Source: Rhodoferax koreense (GTDB lineage Bacteria; Pseudomonadota; Gammaproteobacteria; Burkholderiales; Burkholderiaceae_C). From it: 64,000 nucleotides of DNA. The stretch is taken from the NCBI RefSeq assembly GCF_001955695.1, contig NZ_CP019238.1, positions 7,277-71,276 on the forward strand, written 5' to 3'. The notes under the pieces were generated by a model. That model had not been told where the DNA came from and made no database searches. It saw only the letters and a program-made list of their open reading frames with translations. Made by a program: the position numbers and the translations under genes. Within the stretch, counting starts at the first letter, position 1. Every line of letters begins with the position of its first letter. Below, in pieces: positions 53,269 to 60,901 of the stretch.

Positions 53269-53604
53269 TCAGTCCCGCTTGTCGTGGTCATCATCGTGAT
53301 CCGCCTTGTCCTCGGCAGACGAGATGACCGTGCCCTTGTCGGCATCGACCCGGACATCGAAGACCTTGGCCCCGCTGACGACTTCCACGTCGTAGACCCA
53401 GCCTTGCTTCGAGTTCTCGTACTCGGCGCGTGACGCCTTGCCATTGGCGTGCTGCTCGGCGACGGTGACCGCCTGTGTGAGGGGAATCTTGGCCTTGCTG
53501 ATTGCCAGGGCGTCGTTTTCCATACCGCCATTGGCGGCGTAGGCGACCGCGCCGGTTGCAGCGATGGCGACGGCCAGAAGGGAAAGTTTGGTGTAGCGGT
53601 ACAT
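53269..53604 (-). CDS. PepSY-domain periplasmic protein
   Basis: A 111-aa secreted protein: signal peptide (KLSLLAVAIAATGAVAYA|A), then a PepSY domain (KIPLTQAVTVAEQHANGKAS; GWVYDVEVVSGAKVFDVRVD) and an acidic His/Asp tail (DKADHDDDHDKRD) that could bind metal ions. First gene of the cluster; start 53604 has GGAGAAG upstream. PepSY proteins next to QseBC-type regulators are common. Confidence 0.88.
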   Translation of the reverse strand: MYRYTKLSLLAVAIAATGAVAYAANGGMENDALAISKAKIPLTQAVTVAEQHANGKASRAEYENSKQGWVYDVEVVSGAKVFDVRVDADKGTVISSAEDKADHDDDHDKRD

Positions 53605-53727
53605 GATGCTTCTCCAGAAGAGTGCAGGGATTTGCACAGTGGAGAAGGTACGCAGGCAGACTTAGCTCGCACTGAGCCGGGAAGTTTTCGCTCTCGCCGA
53701 TGTAGTGTTATCGACTTCTAATAATTG
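53605..53727 (-). promoter_or_regulatory. Leader region of the PepSY-to-EamA gene cluster
   Basis: The only sizeable gap upstream of the minus-strand genes, between the PepSY start and the Tn402-type terminal repeat. It should hold the cluster promoter; I could not fix a -35/-10 pair or an obvious response-regulator direct repeat. Next to the terminal repeat the DNA is A+T-rich (about 53706-53727). Confidence 0.45.
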
Positions 53728-53752
53728 GTGCAGTCGTCTTCTGAAAATGACA
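53728..53752 (-). mobile_element. Tn402-family 25-bp terminal inverted repeat (solitary end)
   Basis: The complement starts TGTCATTTTCAGAAGACGAC and matches the IRt end of the Tn402/Tn5053/class 1 integron family. Its outer end faces right, so its element lies to the left and included the two-component cluster. The partner repeat is absent in the window, and the right flank GATAA has no visible duplicate: the other end was lost, probably with the IS1071/IS91 rearrangements. Confidence 0.85.
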
Positions 53753-53833
53753 GATAAATCGCATGACGGCCTTTTTGGCCGGGGGTAGCATGACCGGACA
53801 CTTTGCGTATACCCAAAATGACCGGAGGAACCC
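53753..53833 (+). promoter_or_regulatory. parA leader with remaining res-like sequence
   Basis: Backbone DNA between the Tn402-type end and parA. It contains ATGACCGGACACTTTG and AAAATGACCGG repeats around TGCGTATACC and a GGAGG ribosome site before ATG 53834. Tn402-family transposons are known to insert in res sites next to resolvase genes, so this is likely the surviving part of the parA res region. Confidence 0.65.
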
Positions 53834-53864
53834 ATGACCAGCCGCAACGGCTACTTCCCAGGCA
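53834..53864 (+). pseudogene. parA: First ten codons of parA, separated from the rest by a transposon
   Basis: ATGACCAGCCGCAACGGC... encodes MTSRNGYFPG and stops at the target duplication AGGCA (53860-53864). Joining base 53864 to base 57162 (removing the element and one AGGCA) restores an uninterrupted 852-bp gene of 283 codons ending at 57982. Confidence 0.9.
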
Positions 53865-54148
53865 TGTCATTTTCAGAAGGCGACTGCACGGAATGTCAGG
53901 AGTCGGCTGCACGGCCTGTCGGGGCTATTTTTTGCGGGAGCGTTCCATGTGCAGAACAGCGTCAAGCAATGCCATTGAATCGCAGGTGTCGGATGCGTAG
54001 ACCGTGCGCGTCCTTGGGTCATACGACACCATGACGAACGGGTCTGAGGTACGTTCCGTGCTCCGGGGCGCTTGACGCTTGGAGCGGTAGGTTCTGCATA
54101 CCTCCCTCTTGACCTTGCCCCTGTTTGCTGGAGTTCTTAGCCCACGGA

Positions 54149-55018
54149 TTACGCGGCCTTTTTACGCTGTGCCTCGTACCAGCGTTGCTCATATTGCATC
54201 GGGCTGAGGTATCCCAGCGTCGAATGCAATCGTCGGTGATTGTAGAAAGCCATCCAGTCCAGCACCGCGTCCATGGCCTCACGCCGGGTAGCGAACTTCC
54301 TGCCGTACAGGCTGGCCGTTTTCAATCTGCCCCAGAAGCTTTCGGTCGGTGCATTGTCCCAGCAGTTACCCTTCCTGCTCATCGATGAGCGCATCTCCCA
54401 GACACGTAGCGTGTCCTGGAATTCGTGGCTGCAATATTGACTGCCACGGTCGCTGTGGAAGATGAGGCCAGCCTCAGGGCGGCGCCGGAACCACGCCATG
54501 GTGAGCGCATCCTTGACTAGACTGGCTTGCATATGGGCTTGCATGCTCCAGCCCACCACCTGACGGCTGAACAAATCAATGACGCCCGCCAGGTACAACC
54601 ACCCCTCGTCGGTAGCGATGTAGGTGATGTCGCCACTCCACAACCGGTTGGGCGCCTCGGGATTGAAGCGCCGCTGCACGAGGTCGGGCGCCACCGGCAG
54701 ACTGTGCCGGCTATCCGTGGTCACCACGAATTTGCGCTTGGTCTTGGCTTTGATGCCGTGCTGCTGCATCAGGTGACGTACCCGCTCTTTACCGACACGA
54801 ATCCCGCGTGCAAGCAGCTCCTTGTGCATACGCGGCCAGCCGTACTCCTGCTTGACCTCTATGTGAATTGCACGCATGTGGGCCAGTAAGGCTTCGTCGC
54901 TATGGCGGCCAGCAGGCCCTGGGCGAGCAGCGTCACGGCGGCGCTGCCAGACAAAATAGCCACTGGCGCTGACCTCCAGCACTTCGCAGGAGATGCTCAC
55001 TGGATACTGGTTTCTCAT
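54149..55018 (-). CDS. IS3-family transposase OrfB (DDE integrase domain)
   Basis: A 289-aa catalytic subunit: N-terminal HTH_21 region (YGWPRMHKELLARGIRVGKE), then the rve DDE core with WSGDITYIATDEG (first Asp), IFHSDRGSQYCS (second Asp) and DNAPTESFWGRLK (Glu). Its ATG overlaps the orfA stop (ATGA), so expression may be by coupling, or by frameshift to an OrfAB fusion. Confidence 0.93.
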   Translation of the reverse strand: MRNQYPVSISCEVLEVSASGYFVWQRRRDAARPGPAGRHSDEALLAHMRAIHIEVKQEYGWPRMHKELLARGIRVGKERVRHLMQQHGIKAKTKRKFVVTTDSRHSLPVAPDLVQRRFNPEAPNRLWSGDITYIATDEGWLYLAGVIDLFSRQVVGWSMQAHMQASLVKDALTMAWFRRRPEAGLIFHSDRGSQYCSHEFQDTLRVWEMRSSMSRKGNCWDNAPTESFWGRLKTASLYGRKFATRREAMDAVLDWMAFYNHRRLHSTLGYLSPMQYEQRWYEAQRKKAA

Positions 55019-55341
55019 TTGGTAAATCCAGGCGTACCTCGCAGCGTGTCCTGCGCGAAGTACGCCGCGGCTTTTTTTGCGATGTCTCGCTCCATTCGAA
55101 GCCTGGCAACCTCAGCACGCAGGCGCGCCAGCTCCATTTGCTCAGGCGTGACGGATGCAGGTCTGTCTCCTACACCGCCCACATCACCCTTGGCGCCGCG
55201 GCGTACCCAGTTGCTCAGGCTGGCCTTGGGGATACCCAATACCTTGGCTGTGGCAGCAATGGATTGCCCACCCTTGACCTGACGCACCGCCTCCAATTTG
55301 TATTCCCGCGTGTACTGCGCTCGAACTTGCTTGTCTGACAT
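55015..55341 (-). CDS. IS3-family OrfA (helix-turn-helix subunit)
   Basis: A 108-aa protein with the IS3 HTH_Tnp_1 domain (YTREYKLEAVRQVKGGQSIA; LGIPKASLSNWVRRG) and a leucine-zipper-like segment (MELARLRAEVARLRMERDIA). ATG 55341 has GGAGTC upstream. Confidence 0.92.
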   Translation of the reverse strand: MSDKQVRAQYTREYKLEAVRQVKGGQSIAATAKVLGIPKASLSNWVRRGAKGDVGGVGDRPASVTPEQMELARLRAEVARLRMERDIAKKAAAYFAQDTLRGTPGFTK

Positions 55342-55603
55342 TTCTTGACTCCTTGGTCGTATTTTGAACAAGGCTCAAGAACTCCACTTTCCGGGGGCAA
55401 GGTCATCTTTTCGGCAAGCTGCTGGCCGATCTTCTTCCAGTCAAAGAGATAGTCGGGATACAACCGGCGCATGTCTCGCTTGTCCTGCGGCTCAAGCGTG
55501 TAATTGCGAATCCGCATGATGTTGTAATTGCTCCTGCCGACTTTGACCGTGAGATAGCAAAAGCCCTTTCTGGTCGTGACGAAGGCACTGCTTTGCTTGC
55601 GGC

Positions 55604-56167
55604 TCATGGTTGCTCGCTCCCGCCTTGCAGCGCGGCGTATAGGGCCGTCTTGCTCACCTTGAGCCGTGTAGCAGCCTCCCGGACGTTCAGCCCGTTGGCA
55701 ATATGCTCCTGCGCCCGCTGCAACTTGTCGGCAGTGACAACCGGCTTGCGCCCGCCCTTGCGCCCGCGAGCGGCGGCAGCGGTCAGCCCGGCCTTGGTGC
55801 GCTCACGGATCAAGTCGCGCTCGAACTGGCCCAGCGCGCCGAACACGTGGAAGATGAGCCGCCCGCCCGGTGTGGTGGTGTCAATGCTTTCTGTCAGCGA
55901 CCGGAAGCCGACGCCACGCGCTTCCAGCGCGCCGATTGTCTCGATGAGGTGTGGCATCGAGCGCCCGAGCCGATCCAGCCGCCAGACGGCCAGCACGTCG
56001 CCGTCGCGCAGATAGGCCAGCGCGGCGGCCAAGCCGGGCCTGTCGGCCTTGGCCCCGGAAGCCGTGTCCTCAAAGACGCGCTCGCAGCCCGCCTTGCGCA
56101 GTGCATCCGTCTGCAAGGCGGTGTCCTGTTCAGCCGTCGATACCCGCGCATAGCCGATGAGTGCCAT
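55604..56167 (-). CDS. Serine resolvase of the mini-transposon
   Basis: A 187-aa Tn3-type resolvase, complete: catalytic Ser10 in IGYARVSTAEQD, WRLDRLGRSMPHLIETIGAL, GALGQFERDLIRERT, and a C-terminal HTH (NVREAATRLKVSKTALYAAL). It could resolve cointegrates through a res site in the adjacent 234-bp gap. Confidence 0.92.
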   Translation of the reverse strand: MALIGYARVSTAEQDTALQTDALRKAGCERVFEDTASGAKADRPGLAAALAYLRDGDVLAVWRLDRLGRSMPHLIETIGALEARGVGFRSLTESIDTTTPGGRLIFHVFGALGQFERDLIRERTKAGLTAAAARGRKGGRKPVVTADKLQRAQEHIANGLNVREAATRLKVSKTALYAALQGGSEQP

Positions 56168-56402
56168 TACCGCCCCTTTTGTCCGTTTTTCCGTCCGCCT
56201 ATCATAATGTCCGACAACCCGTTATTCAAGCGCATTGCCGGACAGTGACCGGCTTGGCCGACTAATGATCGTTTGACGGACAAGGCGGCGCATGTGCCGC
56301 CATCCCGGCGCAATGGAACAGCGAACCGACTTAAGCCGGAACCGCCGAAAATTCCGGCGCGATACCGAGTAAGCCGGAATCCCAGATTTTTCCGGCACCG
56401 GG
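56168..56402. promoter_or_regulatory. Intergenic region, candidate res site of the resolvase
   Basis: 235 bp with no gene. It has inverted or direct short motifs TGTCCG (about 56178 and 56209), CGGACA (56239), TTGACGGACA (about 56272) and an inverted CCGGAA/TTCCGG series (about 56335-56395). This is the standard place for a three-subsite res; the subsites were not defined precisely. Confidence 0.5.
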
Positions 56403-56726
56403 TCAAATAACGCCAACGACCAACAGGAGCGCCCTATCTATTGCTTTCATTCGCTCATCGTCGAGGCGGCCAAACGGTTCACTGATTTTGGTGCGCGGTA
56501 GCGTCGAGAGCTTGTCCACCATAACTTGCGATAGTGCGCGCAGCCCGTTAGCTGGATTCGGTTCCACGGTGACGCGAAACGCGGCATTGCGCAGGTCGCT
56601 TGTCACTGGGCACAGCACAACGCTTTCCAAGTCGGTTAGTAGGTCTGATTGAACGATCAGGGCTGGTCGTGGTTTGCCGTAGTCACCCTGCAATGAAACC
56701 GTCACGAGGTCGCCTCGCTGCATCAC
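56403..56726 (-). CDS. MazF/PemK-family toxin
   Basis: A 107-aa endoribonuclease-type toxin (MQRGDLVTVSLQGDYGKPRP; VVLCPVTSDLRNAAFRVTVE; VMVDKLSTLPRTKISEPFGR). These motifs define the PemK/MazF fold, which cuts mRNA. Overlaps the antitoxin stop by four bases. Confidence 0.9.
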   Translation of the reverse strand: MMQRGDLVTVSLQGDYGKPRPALIVQSDLLTDLESVVLCPVTSDLRNAAFRVTVEPNPANGLRALSQVMVDKLSTLPRTKISEPFGRLDDERMKAIDRALLLVVGVI

Positions 56727-56938
56727 TCCCAGCCCTCAACGTGCGATGCCGCCTCTTCGGTGAAGCGCAAAACCTCTGCTTCTGCTGGGTCGCCCTTCAG
56801 GCTTTGGCATTGCTTGCGCACTTGCGCCGTGAACTCAGGCGAACGGGTGTCCGGCACCCAAAACTGCACAGGCCGCAGCCCCGCCGCGCGCATCCGTTCG
56901 CGGTGTCGGGCTACCTTTGATTCGTGAATTGATGGCAT
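56723..56938 (-). CDS. MazE-family antitoxin
   Basis: A 71-aa protein starting MPSIHESKVARHRERMRAAG, of the antitoxin family often paired with PemK-like toxins. ATG 56938 has GGAG eight bases upstream; in-frame ATGs at 56950 and 56959 are less well placed. The pair would make loss of the mini-transposon, and so of the plasmid, costly. Confidence 0.82.
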   Translation of the reverse strand: MPSIHESKVARHRERMRAAGLRPVQFWVPDTRSPEFTAQVRKQCQSLKGDPAEAEVLRFTEEAASHVEGWE

Positions 56939-57226
56939 GGTGCTCTCCATTGGTTGCATGTATGGTTACATGATACTGCGCATGAAACCATAGCGCAAGC
57001 CAAGCCGTTCCGCAACGTCGTGCAGGGAAGTTCTGCGCAATTTCCGCCCTTCTTGGAGTTTCGTGCATAGGACTGCTGACACGACCCGGTCAGAAGTCGG
57101 CTGCACACGGGGCGGCCAGCCTCATGAACTGGTGCAGACGTCTTCTGAAAATGACAAGGCAAGACCAAGGCGAAGCGCAGCGCGATCATCACGCCGCGCA
57201 CCGCCCAGGAAACACAGATTGCGGCC

Positions 57227-57982
57227 ATGCCGCGCCAGTCACGCGCAGCGCGCCAGGCGCTCGCCAAGACGCCACCGCTGCGCGTCGGCGGCGATGGCCT
57301 GGTCGAAGGTGCCGACCGCATCATGCGGACGCCGACCGAGCACCAGGCCGCCGGCGTCGCTTTCAAGGTCGCGCGCATCTACTTGCGCGTCAGCACCGAC
57401 GAGCAGGACTTGACCAGGCAGGCCGCCATCGTGGAGAGCACCAGGGCCGCCGGCTTCTACGTCGCCGGCATCTACCGCGAGAAGGCTTCGGGCGCTCGCG
57501 CCGATCGCGCCGAGCTGCTGCGCATGATCGGCGACCTGCAACCCGGTGAAGTCGTCGTTGCGGAGAAGATCGACCGCATCAGCCGCCTGCCGCTGCCCGA
57601 GGCCGAACGCCTCGTGGCCTCGATCCGCGCCCAGGGCGCGCGCCTGGCTGTCCCTGGCGTGGTCGATCTATCCGACCTGGCCGCCGAGGCGAAGGGCGTG
57701 GCAAAGGTGGTGCTGGAGTCGATCCAGGACATGCTTTTGAAGCTGGCGTTGCAGATGGCCCGCGACGACTACGAGGATCGCCGCGAGCGGCAGCGGCAGG
57801 GCGTCGAGCTGGCGAAGGACGCCGGCCGCTACACCGGCCGCAAGGCCAACACAAAGGTGCATGAACGCATCGTGGCGCTGCGCAGCGCAGGCCACAGCAT
57901 TCCAGAGACGGCCAGGCTGGCCGGGTGCAGTGAAAGCCAGGTCAAGCGCGTATGGGCGCTGCACAACCAGGCGCAGGCGTGA
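57227..57982 (+). CDS. parA: ParA resolvase, body of the transposon-interrupted gene
   Basis: A 251-aa frame from ATG 57227. The serine-recombinase domain is complete (VARIYLRVSTDEQDLTRQAA with the catalytic Ser, EKIDRISRLPLP, LESIQDMLLKLALQMARDDY) and so is the HTH (SIPETARLAGCSESQVKRVW). The original start is at 53834, 32 codons earlier in the intact gene, separated by the mini-transposon. Whether this shortened protein is made depends on a promoter within or reading out of the element; I see no strong ribosome site before ATG 57227. Confidence 0.88.
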   Translation: MPRQSRAARQALAKTPPLRVGGDGLVEGADRIMRTPTEHQAAGVAFKVARIYLRVSTDEQDLTRQAAIVESTRAAGFYVAGIYREKASGARADRAELLRMIGDLQPGEVVVAEKIDRISRLPLPEAERLVASIRAQGARLAVPGVVDLSDLAAEAKGVAKVVLESIQDMLLKLALQMARDDYEDRRERQRQGVELAKDAGRYTGRKANTKVHERIVALRSAGHSIPETARLAGCSESQVKRVWALHNQAQA

Positions 57983-57983
57983 C

Positions 57984-58658
57984 CTACTCGGCCGCCTCCA
58001 GCTCGCGCAGGCATTCCATGATCGCCGCCCGCTCCAGCGGATCGAGCTTGGCGAGCTTCGCTTGCCAGCGGGCTTTCTTCCGCTTGATGCGCTCGCGCTC
58101 GCGGAAGTTGCTGCCGAGGTAGCGCAGATCGTGCAGCTCGGCCGGCTCGGGGTAGTTCATCCACAGCCGTTCGATAGCGATGCCGCCGCGCGTCATCGCG
58201 TTGAAGTCGATGGTTCTCCATGACGCCAAGGGAGAGCTGTCATAGATCGTTGAGCTGTAGCCCGACACCATCACCGCGCACGGCAAGCCGGCCAGCACGT
58301 CGAGCAGCCGCACGTGGTCGGCGTCGTCGTATTCGTGGCGGTATAGCTTGCCGCCGCGCCGGCTGTCCATCACGTAGGGCGGATCGGCGTAGACGAACTC
58401 GGAGCCGGTGAACTGGTGGGACTCCAGCCAGGCCACGGCGTCGCCGTGGTGCAGCTCCAGGCCGGGCACGTCGAGCTGCTGCCAGACCTCGATCACCTCG
58501 GGATCAACGTCGATGCCGACGCTGCGGGCAGCGGGCCGCTTGCGCTCCAGGATGTTGCCGCCGCCCAGGTGCGTTTCGATGTACGTGTCGTGAGGCGGGA
58601 TGTTGTTGATGATCGTCTGGTAGACGCCGGCACCGCCCTTGCCGCCGGGGTATCTCAT
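57984..58658 (-). CDS. upf31.0: DNA adenine methylase-like protein, second copy
   Basis: Identical to 537-1211; see that entry. Confidence 0.85.
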   Translation of the reverse strand: MRYPGGKGGAGVYQTIINNIPPHDTYIETHLGGGNILERKRPAARSVGIDVDPEVIEVWQQLDVPGLELHHGDAVAWLESHQFTGSEFVYADPPYVMDSRRGGKLYRHEYDDADHVRLLDVLAGLPCAVMVSGYSSTIYDSSPLASWRTIDFNAMTRGGIAIERLWMNYPEPAELHDLRYLGSNFRERERIKRKKARWQAKLAKLDPLERAAIMECLRELEAAE

Positions 58659-58678
58659 GGCCTTCTTCCTGGAGTAAA

Positions 58679-58819
58679 TCGGGACTTGGCCAGCATCGTC
58701 AGAAATGGCGATGCTGTCAAGGGAAGCCGGCCGGGCCTGCATCGTCAGAGCCGACGATGCGAAGCTGCTGGAGCGTCCTGCAGCACCGCCAGGAATGGCG
58801 ATGCCGGATCGCTCAGTAG
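58679..58819. repeat. CATCG hairpin repeats, second copy
   Basis: Identical to 1232-1372. Confidence 0.75.
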
Positions 58820-59244
58820 GTGGGGATGTAGACCACCTCAATGTCCACGCGCTGGTTCTCGCGCCGGCCCTCGGCCGTCGAGTTGTCTGCCACGAAATCG
58901 GCGGCCGATGCGAAGTTCACCATGATCTTGAGCGGCGAGACGCCGCGCGCCACCAAGTACGACCTGGCCGAGAGCGCACGGCGTAGTGCAAGGGCCTCAT
59001 CGGCCGCGCTGGGCCGTAGTGTGCTGGTGCGCCCGCTGATGTAGATGATCGCCGCATTCCTAGCGTCGGCCAGCAGCTCCAGGGCCTCTGGCGTCGGCTG
59101 GAATGTCGCGCTGCTGTCGGGGAAGGACACCGATACGCCGGACTTGATCGGCGTGCCGAAGTTGCCGGCGTCGCCGGCGGCCAGTGCGCTTTGCGCGCTG
59201 ACCAGGAACGCCAGAGAGAGGGCCAGAAGAACGGGTTTTCGCAT
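58813..59244 (-). CDS. upf30.5: OmpA-like protein, second copy
   Basis: Identical to 1366-1797. Confidence 0.8.
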   Translation of the reverse strand: MRKPVLLALSLAFLVSAQSALAAGDAGNFGTPIKSGVSVSFPDSSATFQPTPEALELLADARNAAIIYISGRTSTLRPSAADEALALRRALSARSYLVARGVSPLKIMVNFASAADFVADNSTAEGRRENQRVDIEVVYIPTY

Positions 59245-59259
59245 GGGGCAGGACTCCAA

Positions 59260-59958
59260 TCAGAAGAACAGGTAGCCGGCCTTGCTCATGGGGATGCGGA
59301 TCAACCAGAGCGAGGCCAGGTGCAGCGGGTAATAGGCGTAGAAGGCCCAGCGCAGGCGCGGCACGCGCACATCCACCCGCGAGGCCAGGAAGAGCACCGG
59401 CAGGGCTGCCAAGGCCCACAGGTTGCGATTGACGAACCACAGGGCCGCGCAGGCCAGCACCGCGACCGCCGCGGCGGCCCAGCTCGGCCGGCGCGTGTAC
59501 GACCACACCGCCAGGCCGAAAGCCACGGCCGGCCACCAATATTCGACCGAGCTGCCGCCGACCAGGAACACCACGCCGGCGGCCGCCAGGTGCAGCTTGC
59601 CGCCACGTTCGACCAGGTAAGCCGTGGCCGTGACGACCAGCAGCGTGAACATCACGTTGAGCGGCCACCAACCGGCGTACAGGCCGCCGAGGGCCACGAA
59701 GGGCACGGAGGCCAGCGCGCCGAACATCGCCAGGCGCGACATGGTGCGGCCGTACACGCCGCGTTCGAGCGTGCCCGGCCGGGCCAGGTTGTAGGCCAGG
59801 ACGAACACGAAAAGGGGGAGCGCCACGCGGCCGGCCTCGAACAGCACCGGCAGCGTCGCGTTGAACAGGTACTTGTTGACGTGATCGCCGGTCATGAGAA
59901 CCAGTGCGAGCCACTTCAACGCTTCGACGGTTCCATCAGGAATCCGCAGGGCCTTCAT
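59260..59958 (-). CDS. trbP: TrbP, second copy
   Basis: Identical to 1813-2511. Confidence 0.85.
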   Translation of the reverse strand: MKALRIPDGTVEALKWLALVLMTGDHVNKYLFNATLPVLFEAGRVALPLFVFVLAYNLARPGTLERGVYGRTMSRLAMFGALASVPFVALGGLYAGWWPLNVMFTLLVVTATAYLVERGGKLHLAAAGVVFLVGGSSVEYWWPAVAFGLAVWSYTRRPSWAAAAVAVLACAALWFVNRNLWALAALPVLFLASRVDVRVPRLRWAFYAYYPLHLASLWLIRIPMSKAGYLFF

Positions 59959-60224
59959 CAGCGCCGGCCCCCGCGAATCGCGTAGGCGCGCAGCACCAGG
60001 AAGATGATGTAGAGCGCTGGCAGTGAGAGCACGAAGGCGATGGGCTTGCCGATCCACGCCGGCAGCGCCCACAGCAGAAGGCCCAAGGCGAAGATCGGGC
60101 CGAGGCCCAGCAGAAGCAAATCGAGCTGGTTCTTGGCCTGTCCTTCCGCCCACTTGCAATAGGCTTGAAGCAACCGGCCGACGCCCAGCGTGTACCGCAT
60201 CATGAAGGCGTGGAATTTGTCCAT
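59958..60224 (-). CDS. trbO: TrbO, second copy
   Basis: Identical to 2511-2777. Confidence 0.85.
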   Translation of the reverse strand: MDKFHAFMMRYTLGVGRLLQAYCKWAEGQAKNQLDLLLLGLGPIFALGLLLWALPAWIGKPIAFVLSLPALYIIFLVLRAYAIRGGRR

Positions 60225-60225
60225 G

Positions 60226-60238
60226 TTTAGCCGCTAAA
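60226..60238. promoter_or_regulatory. KorB operator, second copy
   Basis: TTTAGCCGCTAAA, equivalent to 2779-2791. Confidence 0.9.
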
Positions 60239-60252
60239 TCGGAAGAGCCGGC

Positions 60253-60888
60253 CTACTCGGCCGACCCCTCGCGTGAAGTGTTGAAAGACACCGTGCGGGG
60301 CACGTAGCCGGCCACCGACACGCTGCGAGCTGCTGCGGCCGCTGGGGCGGCCTGCTGGGGTGCTGGTGCCGGCCTGGCCGCCGGCGTCGCCCGCTGGGCC
60401 ACCGTCGCGGGCTGGCTGGGCGTCGAGGGCGTGGCCCCGGCCTTCGTCACGTCAAGCGTGACGAACCGAGCTTCGAGCCAATCGGCCCACTTCGACGCCT
60501 TGCGCATCAAGTCGGCCCGGTACACCGCGTTGTACTGCGGCGTGCGCGAGTGGTAGTTCGCCGCCTTCGTCCAGAGGTCGCCCTTGTCGTTGCGGATGTG
60601 CATCCGCAGCCGCCAGGCGGCCAGGTCGAACGAGTAGCAGCCGGCAGCCGCCACATCGTTCGCCGTGATGCCGTATCGGGCCAGGTCGCCCAGGTACGCG
60701 GTGTTGAACTGCATCGGGCCAACGTCATGCGTGCCATTCGAGTTGCGCACCCACTGGCCCGGCTTGCCGCCCTCTTTCTCGGCGACGGCCAACACGATGT
60801 TGACCGGCACCTCGTACTTGACGGCGGCCGAGATCGAGCAGACGACGCGCTCCTGGAGCTGCGGCGGCAGATCGGCGAAGAACGGCAT
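60253..60888 (-). CDS. trbN: TrbN, second copy
   Basis: Identical to 2806-3441. Confidence 0.9.
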   Translation of the reverse strand: MPFFADLPPQLQERVVCSISAAVKYEVPVNIVLAVAEKEGGKPGQWVRNSNGTHDVGPMQFNTAYLGDLARYGITANDVAAAGCYSFDLAAWRLRMHIRNDKGDLWTKAANYHSRTPQYNAVYRADLMRKASKWADWLEARFVTLDVTKAGATPSTPSQPATVAQRATPAARPAPAPQQAAPAAAAARSVSVAGYVPRTVSFNTSREGSAE

Positions 60889-60901
60889 GCCCTCCCCTCC
60901 C

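Larger units (their letters stand above)
54110..55405. mobile_element. 1,296-bp IS3-family insertion sequence
   Basis: The ends are imperfect inverted repeats starting TGACCTTGCCCC and sharing GGAGTTCTT further in. A 3-bp duplication TCT flanks it (54107-54109 and 55406-55408). It contains overlapping orfA and orfB on the minus strand, the normal IS3 layout. Confidence 0.92.
53925..55607 (-). pseudogene. Unknown 127-aa gene split by an IS3-family insertion
   Basis: Reading leftwards from 55607 (MSRKQSSAFVTTRKGFCYLT), the frame reaches WKKIGQQLAEK at the IS edge. Removing 54110-55405 and one TCT copy continues it as REVCRTYRSKRQAPRSTERT... to a TAG at 53925-53927, 127 codons in all. The product is basic and soluble; I do not recognise it. 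Its start overlaps the end of the resolvase gene by four bases, so it was probably cotranscribed. Confidence 0.8.
53865..57156. mobile_element. 3,292-bp non-autonomous Tn402-family element in parA
   Basis: Terminal 25-bp repeats at 53865-53889 and, inverted, 57132-57156 begin TGTCATTTTCAGAAG. The flanks are an exact 5-bp duplication, AGGCA at 53860-53864 and 57157-57161, as made by Tn402-family transposition. Inside the left end is a 19-bp subterminal repeat at 53894-53912 (TGTCAGGAGTCGGCTGCAC), and a relative lies at 57088-57106. Cargo: a 127-aa gene split by an IS3 element, a serine resolvase, and a MazEF pair. No tniA, tniB or tniQ is present, so it must have moved with proteins supplied in trans. 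Confidence 0.92.

Noticed and set aside
56167..56406. Small open frames between the resolvase and the MazF gene
   Set aside because: Low-quality frames in a region expected to be res; no ribosome sites.
53865..57156. Class 1 integron, because of the Tn402-type ends
   Set aside because: No integrase gene, no attI or attC-like sites and no gene cassettes or sul1/qacE remnants are present between the ends.
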